Notes: generated by a model not told the origin, from the sequence alone. A stretch of 64,000 nt of DNA from an uncultured Bacilli bacterium (GCA_910576925.1 CAJTKB010000001.1:60739-124738), one strand, 5' to 3'; positions 7,986 through 16,638 are shown, counted from the stretch's first letter. Made by a program: numbers and translations.

Positions 7986-8024
7986 TAAATTTATACTAAG
8001 TTATGACAATTTAGTAAAACACAC

Positions 8025-8054
8025 TTGCATATTGACAATATCAATATGTATATA
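8025..8054 (+). promoter_or_regulatory. Promoter with overlapping inverted repeat
   Basis: TTGCAT and TATATA are separated by 18 bases. An inverted repeat ATATTGA-N5-TCAATAT (8029-8047) covers the spacer and could be a repressor site for the plus-strand gene that starts at 8068 behind a GGAGATA ribosome site. Confidence 0.4.
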
Positions 8055-8067
8055 TGGAGATATTTAA

Positions 8068-8553
8068 ATGAATAATACTATTAAAGGTACAAGTTGTTAT
8101 GCAAATGCTAAATCAGGAAATCTCGTTTCAATAACAGGTGACGGTGGAAATGCTTGGGGATTTTATGGACAATCATATAAAAAGTTAGCACCAAGTCTAA
8201 AATTATATGAATACTGGCGTGATAATCCTGATCATTTAAGTGATATGGAATTAATTGAATATTATGTACAACAATACTATAATCATCGTTTAATAAATTT
8301 AAATGTTGAAGAACTTTTTAATATTTTAAGAAACAAATTTGGAGAAGAAATTATTCTTTTATGCCATGAATTACCAAGCGAATCACCAATGATGGATAAA
8401 AAACATTTTTGTCATAGAAGATTAGATGTAGATTATTTTGAACTTGAAACTGGAATAATCATTCCTGAAATAGGTATTGATGAAAGTGGTATTATAACTT
8501 ATTATGAACAACCAAATTATAAAACTATTTTAAAAAAAGTTATGAAAAAATAA
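8068..8553 (+). CDS. Small protein resembling the DUF488 family
   Basis: A 161-residue soluble protein without signal or membrane segments. The stretch EEIILLCHELPSES...KHFCHRRLDVDYF resembles the ILLCxE...CHR core of DUF488-type proteins, whose function is unknown. It is the only intact plus-strand gene in the 7-22 kb interval, has its own promoter and is followed by a broken gene on the other strand. It appears intact and expressed, but no function is proposed. The family call is tentative. Confidence 0.5.
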   Translation: MNNTIKGTSCYANAKSGNLVSITGDGGNAWGFYGQSYKKLAPSLKLYEYWRDNPDHLSDMELIEYYVQQYYNHRLINLNVEELFNILRNKFGEEIILLCHELPSESPMMDKKHFCHRRLDVDYFELETGIIIPEIGIDESGIITYYEQPNYKTILKKVMKK

Positions 8554-8574
8554 TATTTTATATAGCAAAAGTTG

Positions 8575-8731
8575 TTATACCTCATCCTTTAGGGTACATA
8601 TAGATAGCATAATCATACCTTTTCCCTTTTTAACATCTACACTTAATAAGGCTTCATTAATTACTCATTTCTTGATTACAGGCTTCTGTTTCTATCATTA
8701 TTTTATCAAGCTTGTTATATTCTAAGACCAT
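8575..8731 (-). pseudogene. Degraded small gene of unknown family
   Basis: Minus-strand codons from ATG 8731 (LEYNKLDKIMIETEACNQEM) run into a stop. A shifted frame then continues with NEALLSVDVKKGKGMIMLSI to a TAA. The two pieces look like one short protein broken by a frameshift. I do not recognise it. Nothing else is evident between 8554 and 8834. Confidence 0.3.
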
Positions 8732-8834
8732 TTAATTTGTGTTCTCACTTATACTCTTGATAAATAATTTAACCTGAAAAATAAGATATAAATATTAAAT
8801 TATTTACATCTAAAGTATACTTGTAATCTATCTT

Positions 8835-9722
8835 TCAAAATAATGCTATTTGTTCATTGTTTTTTATTTCTTTTTTATACGCACTAATAATATCTTTCAT
8901 ATTATATAATATTCCATATTTATCGCATTCATCAGTAAATATTTTGTATAAGTACTTATGATTAGGCACAGTACAATAATATTTATTCCCATAATATTCA
9001 ATATACTTTTGTTTCAAGCCTTTAAAATTTCTGTCTAACACTTCAAAATAGTAATCTCTTTGATTATCTCTTAAAGTCATTCCCATATAAGTATGAATAA
9101 ATCTTGCACCATATTGGCTTGCTAGTCTCACTAATTCCTTTATATCTTCTTCTTTATCAGTAATAAATGGCAAAATAGGATTCAACATAATACCTGCAAA
9201 TATTCCGTTCTTACTTAATTCACTAATTGCTTTAAATCTATTTGAAGAAGCACATACATTAGGCTCTATTATTTTAGATAAATCATCATTTGATGTTGTT
9301 ATAGTAAATTTAACAATGACATCATTTTTAGCATTTATTTTTTTTAATAAATCTATATCTCTCAAAATTAAATCACTTTTTGTGTCAATAGAAACTCCAT
9401 ATCCATATTTTGAAAATAGTTTTAATGCACTTCTAGTCTGTTCATATTTTATTTCTAATGGATTATAAGTATCTGACATTGATCCAATACCTACAACACC
9501 TTTTTCTCGTTTTCTTGATAATTCTTGTTCTAAAATTTGAAGTGCATTTTCTTTTCCTTTAACAAGATCAAAATTTTCTATATGATAGCAATTACTTCTG
9601 CTATCACAATAAATACATTTATGAGAGCATCCTCTGTATAAATTGATATTATAATTAACACCATACCATTCAGATCCGTCTTTTACTTTTGTAAGCATTG
9701 TTTTTGCTTTTATGTATTCCAT
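8835..9722 (-). CDS. Radical SAM protein of the SplB-like (COG1533) group
   Basis: A 295-residue radical SAM enzyme. The [4Fe-4S]-binding motif CSHKCIYC (CxxxCxxC) lies at residues ~32-39 in the context NLYRGCSHKCIYCDS, which is typical of the spore photoproduct lyase-related COG1533 group, not of SplB itself. Later motifs such as GSMSDTYNPLE and TKSDLILRDIDLL also match that group. Substrate is unknown; some relatives are annotated as DNA repair photolyases without proof. It follows the GNAT gene by three bases and is co-transcribed with it. It is one of the few fully intact genes in the decaying cargo zone. Confidence 0.85.
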   Translation of the reverse strand: MEYIKAKTMLTKVKDGSEWYGVNYNINLYRGCSHKCIYCDSRSNCYHIENFDLVKGKENALQILEQELSRKREKGVVGIGSMSDTYNPLEIKYEQTRSALKLFSKYGYGVSIDTKSDLILRDIDLLKKINAKNDVIVKFTITTSNDDLSKIIEPNVCASSNRFKAISELSKNGIFAGIMLNPILPFITDKEEDIKELVRLASQYGARFIHTYMGMTLRDNQRDYYFEVLDRNFKGLKQKYIEYYGNKYYCTVPNHKYLYKIFTDECDKYGILYNMKDIISAYKKEIKNNEQIALF

Positions 9723-9725
9723 TTT

Positions 9726-10472
9726 TTACTCCTTTATCAATTTTTCAAATGAACTTGCATTTAATATTGTATTTGAAATAAATTTTCCTTTATAAAAATT
9801 AGCCCAATTATTAAATATGCAAGGAGCATTTTTTGCTTTATCTAAAGTATCTATTTTTATAAAGTTAATTTTAATATTATTATCTTTTGCATATTCAGTT
9901 AGTTCTTTTACTTCATATTCAACATAAGGACATTCTGGACTATAATAAATCGTAAATTCATCATTATCAATTTTCATATTTCTAGCATTATCATTAAATT
10001 TAGGTGTTTCATTATCATCAAATTGTAATGCCAATAATTCATAATCCCCTATACTATCTACAACTTTAAATCCATAGTGCTCAAAAAATTTCTTTTCTCC
10101 AATAAATGGTTTTTTCTTTTTAGAAGTTAAAGTACACATTCCACTCATACCTTTTTCTTTAGAGTCATTGATAGCATACTCTAACAATTCTTTTGCAATA
10201 CCTTTTCCTTTAAAACTTCCTGCTACCCATAGACAGTAAATATATTCATAATTCTTACCACTAATAGGAATCCAGGCAGTTTCTATTGGCTCATATTCAA
10301 TGAATGTTTTTCCTCTTGCATTTAATTTTCTAAATACATGACCATTTTTTAATTTTCCTTTTATCCATTCTTTCTTTTTATCTACTCCATATTGATGTTT
10401 AGGATCACCAATAGCACAGCATATATGCTCATCATCTATGTTTTCTAATGTTAAATTTATATATTCATTCAT
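9726..10472 (-). CDS. GNAT acetyltransferase with C-terminal YoaP-like domain
   Basis: A 248-residue fusion. Residues ~1-150 form a GNAT fold with the acetyl-CoA loop in VAGSFKGKGIAKELLEYAI. The C-terminal ~85 residues (YYSPECPYVEYEVKEL... ending ASSFEKLIKE) match the thioredoxin-like YoaP domain found in Bacillus YoaP. The substrate is unknown. It sits immediately upstream of the radical SAM gene in the same operon. The ribosome site is AAGGAG. Upstream lies the remnant of a GyrI-like gene, whose decay has not affected this gene. Confidence 0.8.
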   Translation of the reverse strand: MNEYINLTLENIDDEHICCAIGDPKHQYGVDKKKEWIKGKLKNGHVFRKLNARGKTFIEYEPIETAWIPISGKNYEYIYCLWVAGSFKGKGIAKELLEYAINDSKEKGMSGMCTLTSKKKKPFIGEKKFFEHYGFKVVDSIGDYELLALQFDDNETPKFNDNARNMKIDNDEFTIYYSPECPYVEYEVKELTEYAKDNNIKINFIKIDTLDKAKNAPCIFNNWANFYKGKFISNTILNASSFEKLIKE

Positions 10473-10508
10473 TTTACTTTACTCCTTAATAAATTAAAAT
10501 TTAAATTA

Positions 10509-11094
10509 CTATTTCCTCTTAATTGGATGTCTTATAACAGTCTTTAATTTGCTTACATCACATTTTCTTGGGTCACTTAAATATATTTCATGATGATATC
10601 TTGTATCTGTTATATCTAATTCGTATCATTGATCCATAACAAATTTGTGCATATCCTCAACTGTTGCTGGTTCATTATCATAGGAACCTATATGCATACA
10701 TTGAACGCAAGCACCCTCATCATAAGTGAAAAATTCAACTTTTGAAAAATCTTGTTTCTTTTTTGCTTCAGAAATAGCCCAGTCAAAATCTTTTTTCGTT
10801 ACAAAATCAGGTAATCTAATTATTGATATAAAGTTCATTGTTCCTTTATTATTATAATCAATAGTTCCTTTTATACCATCTTGCCACCAAAAGCCCTCTA
10901 ACGGTGTACAACATATTCAAAGAAGCTATCAATTTTATATAGTAACCCTATTGTGTTTTGATATTCTCTATTTTCTTCATTAGGATTTCATTTTCCTCTT
11001 ACTGCAATATAATTCATTTTGGAACTTCAACTATACTAGATTTATTCTTCGGCAGATAAAACTCCTTATATTCTTTCTTATAATCAAATGCCAT
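10509..11094 (-). pseudogene. GyrI-like small-molecule-binding domain gene, broken
   Basis: Pieces of one gene appear in order. MAFDYKKEYKEFYLPKNK starts at ATG 11094 behind a GGAGGG ribosome site. NFISIIRLPDFVTKKDFDW and QCMHIGSYDNEPATVEDMH follow, and then YELDITDTRYHHEIYLSDPR after an in-frame TGA. The final piece is KLKTVIRHPIK. This is the GyrI-like (AraC effector-binding) family. Damage includes several frameshifts in the first half and a probable GGA-to-TGA change. It lies directly downstream of a WYL regulator and its operator, the usual pairing for this family. The 70-residue piece at 10626-10838 is not a gene on its own. Confidence 0.8.
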
Positions 11095-11124
11095 ATTTTA
11101 TCCCTCCCATCACTTGATACATAA

Positions 11125-11160
11125 ATTATAGCAAACTTAATATGACAAAAGATTGTCATA
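11125..11160 (-). promoter_or_regulatory. Promoter and palindromic operator, likely for the WYL regulator
   Basis: A perfect inverted repeat TATGACA-N6-TGTCATA occupies 11141-11160, touching the stop codon of the WYL regulator gene. A TATAAT -10 box (minus strand, 11125-11130) places the -35 region exactly in the repeat's centre. TGACA/TGTCA half-sites are common for YafY-type WYL regulators, so control by the adjacent regulator is a reasonable inference. Confidence 0.6.
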
Positions 11161-12051
11161 TTAAAAATAATTATTTATACTTTTATTTAATATATCTATA
11201 ATTTCCTTTTTCACAAAAGATGGCTCTAACACTTTTATATGCTCACCAAAAGAAAGAATATATCCATAAATCCAATCATTAAAAGGTAACTGGGCTTTTA
11301 CTAGAAAGGTATTATCAATATCTGTTATTTCTGATTCATCAAATTCATCATAAACTCTATAGGCTAAACATTTATCAATTTGCAACACTAATTTTACCAT
11401 CTTAGGTGGTTTATCATTTTTATCAAAATCAATATCCATAGTTCTTTCAAAGTTTTGACTTAAAGTTTTAAAATTTTTAATTCGCATCAACTTAAAAAAG
11501 CGATAATCATTTTTTTCTTGATCAAATCCACATAAATACCAAGAATTATATCTAAAATATAATTTTAAAGGTTCAACTTTTCTTTTTGTAGTCTTTCCAT
11601 AAGAATTAAAATAAGAAAATTCGACAACCTGTTTATTTAAAATGGAATTTTTAATTAAATTAAAAACTTGATTATGTGTATCGGATTCACCCCAAACAGA
11701 AAAATCAACATCAAACCAGCTTTCTTCATCTTTAGAGAAAATATTTTTTAATTTTTCATAAATATTATTATTATCAATTTGTAATTTATTCATTCCTTCT
11801 AATGAAAAGAGAATTTGATTTTGTTCTTCATTTGTTAATAGTGATTTATCAAATTTATAATCTTCTAATAAAAATATCCCACCATTTTTTCCTTTAGACA
11901 TATATATTGGTATATTTAATTCACTTAACAGTTCTATATCCCTGTATATTGTTCTTGTTGATACTTCAAAATATTCTGACAACTCTTTCGCAGTCATTGT
12001 TTTTTTAGAAAGTAATAAGTATATTATTCCAAATAAACGATTTTGTTTCAT
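11161..12051 (-). CDS. YafY-type WYL-domain transcriptional regulator
   Basis: A 296-residue regulator. An N-terminal winged helix-turn-helix (KKTMTAKELSEYFEVSTRTIYRDIELL) is followed by a WYL domain with the signature region VEPLKLYFRYNSWYLCGFD. The C-terminal extension is usual for the YafY family. WYL domains sense small ligands or nucleic acids. The ATG at 12051 is preferred over a TTG at 12069 because a GTGAG ribosome site lies between them. A palindromic operator abuts its stop codon and controls the GyrI-like gene downstream, which is now a pseudogene, so the regulator may have lost its target. Confidence 0.9.
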   Translation of the reverse strand: MKQNRLFGIIYLLLSKKTMTAKELSEYFEVSTRTIYRDIELLSELNIPIYMSKGKNGGIFLLEDYKFDKSLLTNEEQNQILFSLEGMNKLQIDNNNIYEKLKNIFSKDEESWFDVDFSVWGESDTHNQVFNLIKNSILNKQVVEFSYFNSYGKTTKRKVEPLKLYFRYNSWYLCGFDQEKNDYRFFKLMRIKNFKTLSQNFERTMDIDFDKNDKPPKMVKLVLQIDKCLAYRVYDEFDESEITDIDNTFLVKAQLPFNDWIYGYILSFGEHIKVLEPSFVKKEIIDILNKSINNYF

Positions 12052-12100
12052 CTTACAGCTCACTTTCAAATAACTATTTATCTATTAGATACATTATATC

Positions 12101-12129
12101 AAAAAAAGAACATCTTTTATAGATGCTCT
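12101..12129 (-). terminator. Intrinsic terminator, minus strand
   Basis: The stem AGAGCATC/GATGTTCT (one G-T pair) with a 7-base loop is followed on the minus strand by seven T. It terminates the broken ASCH-like gene just upstream. Confidence 0.65.
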
Positions 12130-12130
12130 A

Positions 12131-12401
12131 CTAAATAAATTGTAATTTACTATTATTATCTTCAATAGTTTTAGTTATTTCATCTTCAGATAACTTAACA
12201 AAATTCTGAACATCTAGTTACTATTGCTTTTGCATTAATTTTTTTTGTTCCTTTTTCCATAAAGTAAAGTATCTCATCTTTAAAAATTCTACTATGAGGT
12301 ATTTTCCTTCCCACTGCACCTATTATAATCATTGTTTTACTACCATCTAAAATTTTTGATAATTCTTTTGATTTATCATCACAATATACTAAATGTACCA
12401 T
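12131..12401 (-). pseudogene. ASCH-like small protein gene, frameshifted
   Basis: From ATG 12401 the frame encodes MVHLVYCDDKSKEL...KTMIIIGAVGRKIPHSRIF...YFMEKGTKKINAKAIVT, resembling a family of ASCH/PUA-like small proteins. It then shifts. The other frame continues with VQNFVKLSEDEITKTIEDNN and stops at 12131, short of the length I expect for homologs. A small insertion or deletion near 12205 explains the break. The 68-residue open frame alone is a truncated product. Confidence 0.6.
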
Positions 12402-12450
12402 AATTACATCCCCAATCTTTTAAACAAATTACTATTTGTCTATTATTTCT

Positions 12451-12480
12451 ATTATATTAAAGTTGTGTTCAACTTAAGTT
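12451..12480 (-). promoter_or_regulatory. Promoter with inverted repeat upstream of the ASCH-like gene
   Basis: A TATAAT -10 box (minus strand, 12451-12456) is preceded by the perfect inverted repeat AAGTTG-N4-CAACTT (12460-12475). The repeat sits between the -35 and -10 positions, as expected of a repressor site. The binding protein is unknown. Confidence 0.45.
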
Positions 12481-12539
12481 TAATAAAAGCTAATTTATAA
12501 AATTCAATATCTAGCACATATTGTCATTATTCAAGTTTT

Positions 12540-12919
12540 CTAACATGATATCGTTAATATATTACCATTATTATCAAAAATAGCGAATTCGTCTTTTCCA
12601 TAGAAAGTTTTGTGAATTTTTTTGCAATATAAACCTTATCCTTTAATTCTTCATATAGACCATTTACATCATCTACATTGATAAACAAAGTAAATGTTGG
12701 AATGATTTCAGCTTTTTTTAAAGTGGAATACTCTTCTAACAAATTGTTTTATTCCTGAAACATTATAGAAATATTATCTTTGCATACTATAGAAAATTCT
12801 AATACCTCCCCATTTTCTGGAACACTTAAAACCTTTTGAAATCCTAATTTTTCTTCATAAAATTTTACTGTTTCTTTTACATTTTTCACCATAATATTAA
12901 CTGTTATATTTTTATACAT
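12540..12919 (-). pseudogene. Glyoxalase/VOC-fold protein gene, broken
   Basis: From ATG 12919, with GGAGG upstream, the sequence reads MYKNITVNIMVKNVKETVKF, then YEEKLGFQKVLSVPENGEV and ISIMFQE. It then meets TAA where a Lys codon (AAA) is expected. It continues NNLLEEYSTLKKAEIIPTF...FINVDDVNGLYEELKDKVYIAKK and shifts frame to FYGKDEFAIFDNNGNIL. This is the vicinal-oxygen-chelate fold of glyoxalase/bleomycin-resistance proteins. One nonsense change and one single-base deletion inactivate it. It lies directly downstream of an intact AraC-type regulator. Confidence 0.8.
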
Positions 12920-12984
12920 ATTCTATCGCCTCCGAACTTAATTATATAATAAGAAAAATTATATATATTGTAAAAAACAGACAT

Positions 12985-13764
12985 TTACCTATATTTCTCT
13001 AATAGTTGTAATGGAGAAAAACCTGTGTACTTTTTTATTTCTTTTATGAAATGAGACTGATCATAAAAACCACACATATTTGTAATATCAATTAAAGTCA
13101 TTTCATTATCTATCAATAAAGTTAAACAGAAATGTAATCTTAAAATATTTAACATTACTTTAGGAGATACCCCATAATTTGCTTTAAATATTCTATAAAG
13201 TTTTCTTTCATGATAACCATAGTCTTTAGCAATCTTTACAGCATTTTGTTCTTGTGGACTTTCATATAATTTATCTATTATTTTTATAGTTTGATTAAAA
13301 GAACTATTCTTAATTTTTTCTAATAAATAATCTCTAAAAATATTCAATCTCTCATTAACATTAATAGTATTCAATATTTTTTCTAGATAACCATATTTAT
13401 CGATTTCAAAAAAGGGTATAGGATGATCCATAATCTTATCAGTATTGACTCCAAATAAAATAGAAAAAGCACTAGGTTTTAATCTAACCCCCATAAAATC
13501 GGTTCTTTTATTTAATTCAAAAGGAACAGTATCTTTACTAAATCCTGCAAAACAAATAGTTCTATTAGAAAAATTAACTACTATGTCAATACAAGCATCT
13601 GGAAGTATATAATTGTATATTGTTTTATTTAATATTTTTTGAGTTTGCATTATCGAAATGCACATGCAATAATCATTTAATTCCTCAAATTGATATTCGG
13701 TATATATAATATTTTCATTAAATTCTTTATCTAATAAATATGGTATTTGTTTTGGATAATACAT
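12985..13764 (-). CDS. AraC-family transcriptional regulator
   Basis: A 259-residue regulator. Residues ~1-150 form a sensor region (YNYILPDACIDIVVNF...MGVRLKPSAFSILFG) of the type seen in DUF6597-containing AraC proteins. Residues ~155-255 carry the double helix-turn-helix, ending in the conserved NMCGFYDQSHFIKEIKKYTGFSPLQ. The gene is intact and precedes the broken VOC gene in the same direction. This pairing suggests that it once activated that gene. Its leader carries the AAATTACAAT element shared by several cargo genes. Confidence 0.9.
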   Translation of the reverse strand: MYYPKQIPYLLDKEFNENIIYTEYQFEELNDYCMCISIMQTQKILNKTIYNYILPDACIDIVVNFSNRTICFAGFSKDTVPFELNKRTDFMGVRLKPSAFSILFGVNTDKIMDHPIPFFEIDKYGYLEKILNTINVNERLNIFRDYLLEKIKNSSFNQTIKIIDKLYESPQEQNAVKIAKDYGYHERKLYRIFKANYGVSPKVMLNILRLHFCLTLLIDNEMTLIDITNMCGFYDQSHFIKEIKKYTGFSPLQLLEKYR

Positions 13765-13798
13765 TTATTTCAACTAACTTTCATATTGTAATTTCTAG

Positions 13799-14002
13799 TT
13801 ATACTCTATTGAAAATTATTGTTTTATCTTTTATTGATATTTTACCAACTTCATATCCAAATTCTTTTGCCTCTTTCTTATAATTCAAAAAGGAATGATC
13901 TATTTCAAATCCTATAATGTTTTTAATTTCTTCATAAGTTAATTTATAATTTTTTTTATTATTATTTTTCAAATACTTCCATAATGTCTCATATTTGCTC
14001 AT
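13799..14002 (-). CDS. 67-residue conserved small protein
   Basis: The protein begins MSKYETLWKYLKNN and contains KLTYEEIKNIIGFEIDHSFLNYKKE and VGKISIKDKTIIFNRV. It resembles a family of small proteins seen in Firmicute accessory regions (similar to DUF7662), possibly DNA-binding, but no function is established. A ribosome site AGAGGTG precedes the ATG. It is part of a same-strand series of small genes from 15403 downward. Confidence 0.55.
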   Translation of the reverse strand: MSKYETLWKYLKNNNKKNYKLTYEEIKNIIGFEIDHSFLNYKKEAKEFGYEVGKISIKDKTIIFNRV

Positions 14003-14028
14003 ACCTTAACACCTCTAAAACTTATAAT

Positions 14029-14196
14029 TCAATCTTCAATTTTAATAATAATATCGTACGCAGTAGAACATTCTTCTTTTGATAATTTTGTTTCTTTAAC
14101 AAGATATTCTATTGCTTCATCTTTGTTAGAAAAATCTTTTAATTTTTTTTTTACTTTTTTAAATTTCTCAATAACATCTTTAATTTTGTTATTCAT
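14029..14196 (-). CDS. 55-residue charged hypothetical protein
   Basis: A short, Lys- and Glu-rich, probably helical protein starting MNNKIKDVIEKFKKVKKKL and ending IIIKIED. A GTGAGG ribosome site and the shared AAATTACA leader precede its ATG. Spacing and codon usage fit a real gene, but I do not recognise it. It lies between the 67-residue gene and a broken short frame. A 15-codon frame at 14259-14303 (MAKHTFEEIKN...) just upstream, continued in a shifted frame, is the remnant of another small gene. Confidence 0.45.
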   Translation of the reverse strand: MNNKIKDVIEKFKKVKKKLKDFSNKDEAIEYLVKETKLSKEECSTAYDIIIKIED

Positions 14197-14330
14197 AATT
14201 TTACCTCACTTTCAAAGTGTAATTTGTAGTTATTTCCAATAACCTGACATTTCAAAATCTACACAATTAAATTCTTTATTTCTTCAAAAGTGTGTTTTGC
14301 CATAATCTCACACTCCTAAATTGTAATTTA

Positions 14331-14906
14331 TCATTGTGATAGAACAATCAAGTCTTCTTTTTTATACTTATTATGACCTTTTAGGCTTTTCTTATATTTC
14401 CAACATTTAATTGCTTCATCTAAACTTTTATCTTTATTACACTCGAAAAAATCTCTAATATAAGTGTTATATTCAAATTGTTTATCAATAGTAGTTTTAT
14501 TTTTCTTTTTATCTTCTAGTATCTGATAATATGCTTGTATTGATTCTTGATAAGTTTTTCCTGCATTATTTTTTAACCATTTTTGAAATAATACATTAAA
14601 AGAAAAACTATTTCCTATTTGTTCTTTATAAAACTTTCTATGCTTTTCGGAACAAACAAAATTGCTCTCTATTTTTGTATCAAGTGTGATAATATCAGGT
14701 ATATTTGTTTTTGCTTTATTATGAGTTTTAAATGTCTTTTTTCCTGTTTCTAAAAATTCTATTATTCTATCAGTTAATTCTTCTTTACTACCTGTTGCTT
14801 GTAAATTATTGTTTTTACAAAAACTTACTAATTCTTCTTTTAAATAATAAAACTCTTTAAAAATTTTACTATCCAAATTTATATCTAATATAGGTCTTTC
14901 ACTCAT
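14331..14906 (-). CDS. SAP-domain protein (DUF6434-like C-terminus)
   Basis: A 191-residue protein. Residues ~15-55 (YLKEELVSFCKNNNLQATGSKEELTDRIIEFLETG) form a SAP helix-extension-helix, a DNA-binding motif. The rest resembles the DUF6434 family that follows SAP in many Firmicute proteins. Function is unknown. ATG 14906 follows GGAGTGAGG; an upstream GTG at 14918 overlaps that ribosome site and is rejected. The gene is intact, unlike most neighbours, and carries the AAATTGCAATTT leader element. Confidence 0.75.
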   Translation of the reverse strand: MSERPILDINLDSKIFKEFYYLKEELVSFCKNNNLQATGSKEELTDRIIEFLETGKKTFKTHNKAKTNIPDIITLDTKIESNFVCSEKHRKFYKEQIGNSFSFNVLFQKWLKNNAGKTYQESIQAYYQILEDKKKNKTTIDKQFEYNTYIRDFFECNKDKSLDEAIKCWKYKKSLKGHNKYKKEDLIVLSQ

Positions 14907-14939
14907 AATAAACCTCACTCCTAAATTGCAATTTGTTAT

Positions 14940-15174
14940 TTAATCGGAATGTAGATTTCAATAATAGAATCTTCTTTATTCCTATGAAATCTATAATCAT
15001 ATCTTTCAAAATAAACAAATCGTCTGTTTTTTATTAAAATATTATTTCTTAATTTACTATTAAATATTTTACGATAATTTTGTGATAATTTCACATTGTT
15101 ACTTAATGACCTTGATAGTCATACCTTATTCCTATTACATTAAATTCTTCTAATTCTATTATTTGATAATCCAT
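14940..15174 (-). pseudogene. Second GyrI-like (effector-binding) gene, frameshifted and short
   Basis: From ATG 15174 the frame reads MDYQIIELEEFNVIGIRYDY and soon stops. A shifted frame continues LSNNVKLSQNYRKIFN...FERYDYRFHRNKEDSIIEIYIPIK. The opening and the EIYIPIK ending are characteristic of AraC-effector/GyrI-like domains. The middle part appears deleted and one frameshift is present. Confidence 0.65.
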
Positions 15175-15179
15175 CTCTT

Positions 15180-15403
15180 TTACCTTTTAAATTTGTGTGT
15201 TGTTATAATTGTGTAACTATATGAGTTAATAGTTATTGTTATATTATCAATTTCACAATACCAATTTTTATCTAAAACTTTACTCTTACAATACTCACAA
15301 CATCATCAGTATCTAATTTAAGATTTTTCATAATTCTATAAATCCCCGTTTTGGTAGTATGAAATTTATCTATATTATCTAATAATATTTGCTTATTTTC
15401 CAA
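15180..15403 (-). pseudogene. DUF3781-family gene, single-base deletion
   Basis: From TTG 15403 (AGGAG eight bases upstream) the frame encodes LENKQILLDNIDKFHTTKTG...NLKLDTDDVV and then goes out of frame. Restoring one G in GTTGTGAGTATTG gives DVVEYCKSKVLDKNWYCEID...TINSYSYTIITTHKFK, the complete ending of the DUF3781 family. The family has no known function. The lesion is recent-looking, since everything else is preserved. Confidence 0.7.
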
Positions 15404-15484
15404 TATTTCAACTCCTCTGCGAACTACTATTTATCGTTCTGTTTATATTTATAATTGTATCATGAAAAAAGCAAATCTTCTATA

Positions 15485-15724
15485 TCAGTTTTTTTCTCTT
15501 ATATCATTACTTATTATATTATTTTCACTATCAAGAATAAATACATCTCCAGAATCTCTTTCAATTATATCAAGTATTGAATTAAGCGTTGTACTTTTTC
15601 TTGCTCCATTTTCTCCTATTAGTCCAACAATACTTCCTTTTGGAACATTAAATGAAATATTATCCAAAGGAAAATCATCATATTCTTTTGTTATATTTTC
15701 GATTTTTAAAGCATAATCTGACAT
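15485..15724 (-). pseudogene. ABC transporter ATPase, truncated with mutated Walker A
   Basis: Only the first ~80 residues remain. MSDYALKIENITKEYDDFPL is followed by a Walker A box reading GENGARKST, where Gly before Lys has become Arg. The end is RDSGDVFILDSENNIISNDI, followed by a stop. The Q-loop, signature motif and Walker B are missing. It resembles the N-terminus of YtrB/EcsA-type ATPases. Both the truncation and the Walker A change make it non-functional. Confidence 0.8.
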
Positions 15725-15876
15725 TTTATTTTTCCTCCTCAATGTACTTGTTTGATAAGCACATTATGTTACATTTTATATTCTATGTCAACAAAAATTA
15801 AAAAAGGTCTATCATTTCTGATAACTTTAATATTACAGGTTAATAATTTTCTGAAGTTTCTAAACTATTTTATCTT

Positions 15877-16638
15877 TCACTTTTTTATAATATAAAAACT
15901 ATAAATTCCAAGTAATAAATAAGTTGGTAAAATAATATATAAACTTATACTTGGATAAGTTGTCGTAGTTGTAAAACAATATGGTAAAGCACATACATCT
16001 ATTATAAAATGAATAATAATTGGTAGCCAGAGATTATTAGTTTTTTTATATATTGCACCAAAGTATATACCCATAGCAATAGTCCATATTACTTTTGTAA
16101 TTATAATAAGAATTGGTTGTCCTAAAACACCTAATATATGTCCTAAACCAAAAATAACAGATGATGCAATAATTGCTATAGTCGTATTATCTTTCTTTTT
16201 ATAGCATATTTTTTCAATAAAATTTAACAATAAACCTCTTACATATAATTCTTCAACTATTGAAACACCTATATAATATATAATTCCCTCAATTAATACT
16301 TTCCATATTGTTGGATTATAATTAAATGGTTTTAGTCCTATATAAAATGCGATTCCTGATATGATTCCTACAATAATTCCTACTATACCATATTTATTTA
16401 ATCCATTTTTTAAGTTGTTTACACTAAGTCCTAGTTTCCAATTAGGACAAAGATATTTTAAAGTTAAAAATGCGATTATGCTAATAATTATAAAGTTAAA
16501 CATTAAAATAAAATAAAATGGTGTTATATCTAATATTTCAATATTTATAAATAAGGCACTTGGTAATCCACTTATATCCATAAATGCTAATACAATTGTA
16601 AGAATACCTATTATTACTAATTCTTGTTTTTTCATCAT
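15877..16638 (-). CDS. CPBP-family intramembrane metalloprotease
   Basis: A ~253-residue, multi-pass membrane protein. The CPBP/Abi (CAAX protease and bacteriocin-processing) motifs are VEELYVRGLLLNF (EExxxR) at about residue 132 and FGLGHIL with the second catalytic His; a later IIHFIIDV supplies the third motif. Such proteins are linked to bacteriocin self-immunity or membrane protein processing. The start is ATG 16638 behind GAAGTGAGG. It follows another CPBP gene in the same operon. A broken ABC ATPase lies downstream, so this may be the remains of an export/immunity cluster. Confidence 0.85.
   Translation of the reverse strand: MMKKQELVIIGILTIVLAFMDISGLPSALFINIEILDITPFYFILMFNFIIISIIAFLTLKYLCPNWKLGLSVNNLKNGLNKYGIVGIIVGIISGIAFYIGLKPFNYNPTIWKVLIEGIIYYIGVSIVEELYVRGLLLNFIEKICYKKKDNTTIAIIASSVIFGLGHILGVLGQPILIIITKVIWTIAMGIYFGAIYKKTNNLWLPIIIHFIIDVCALPYCFTTTTTYPSISLYIILPTYLLLGIYSFYIIKK

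Noticed and set aside
10626..10838. A separate 70-residue protein gene
   Set aside because: It is an internal fragment of the broken GyrI-like gene, followed in frame by the rest of the domain after TGA.
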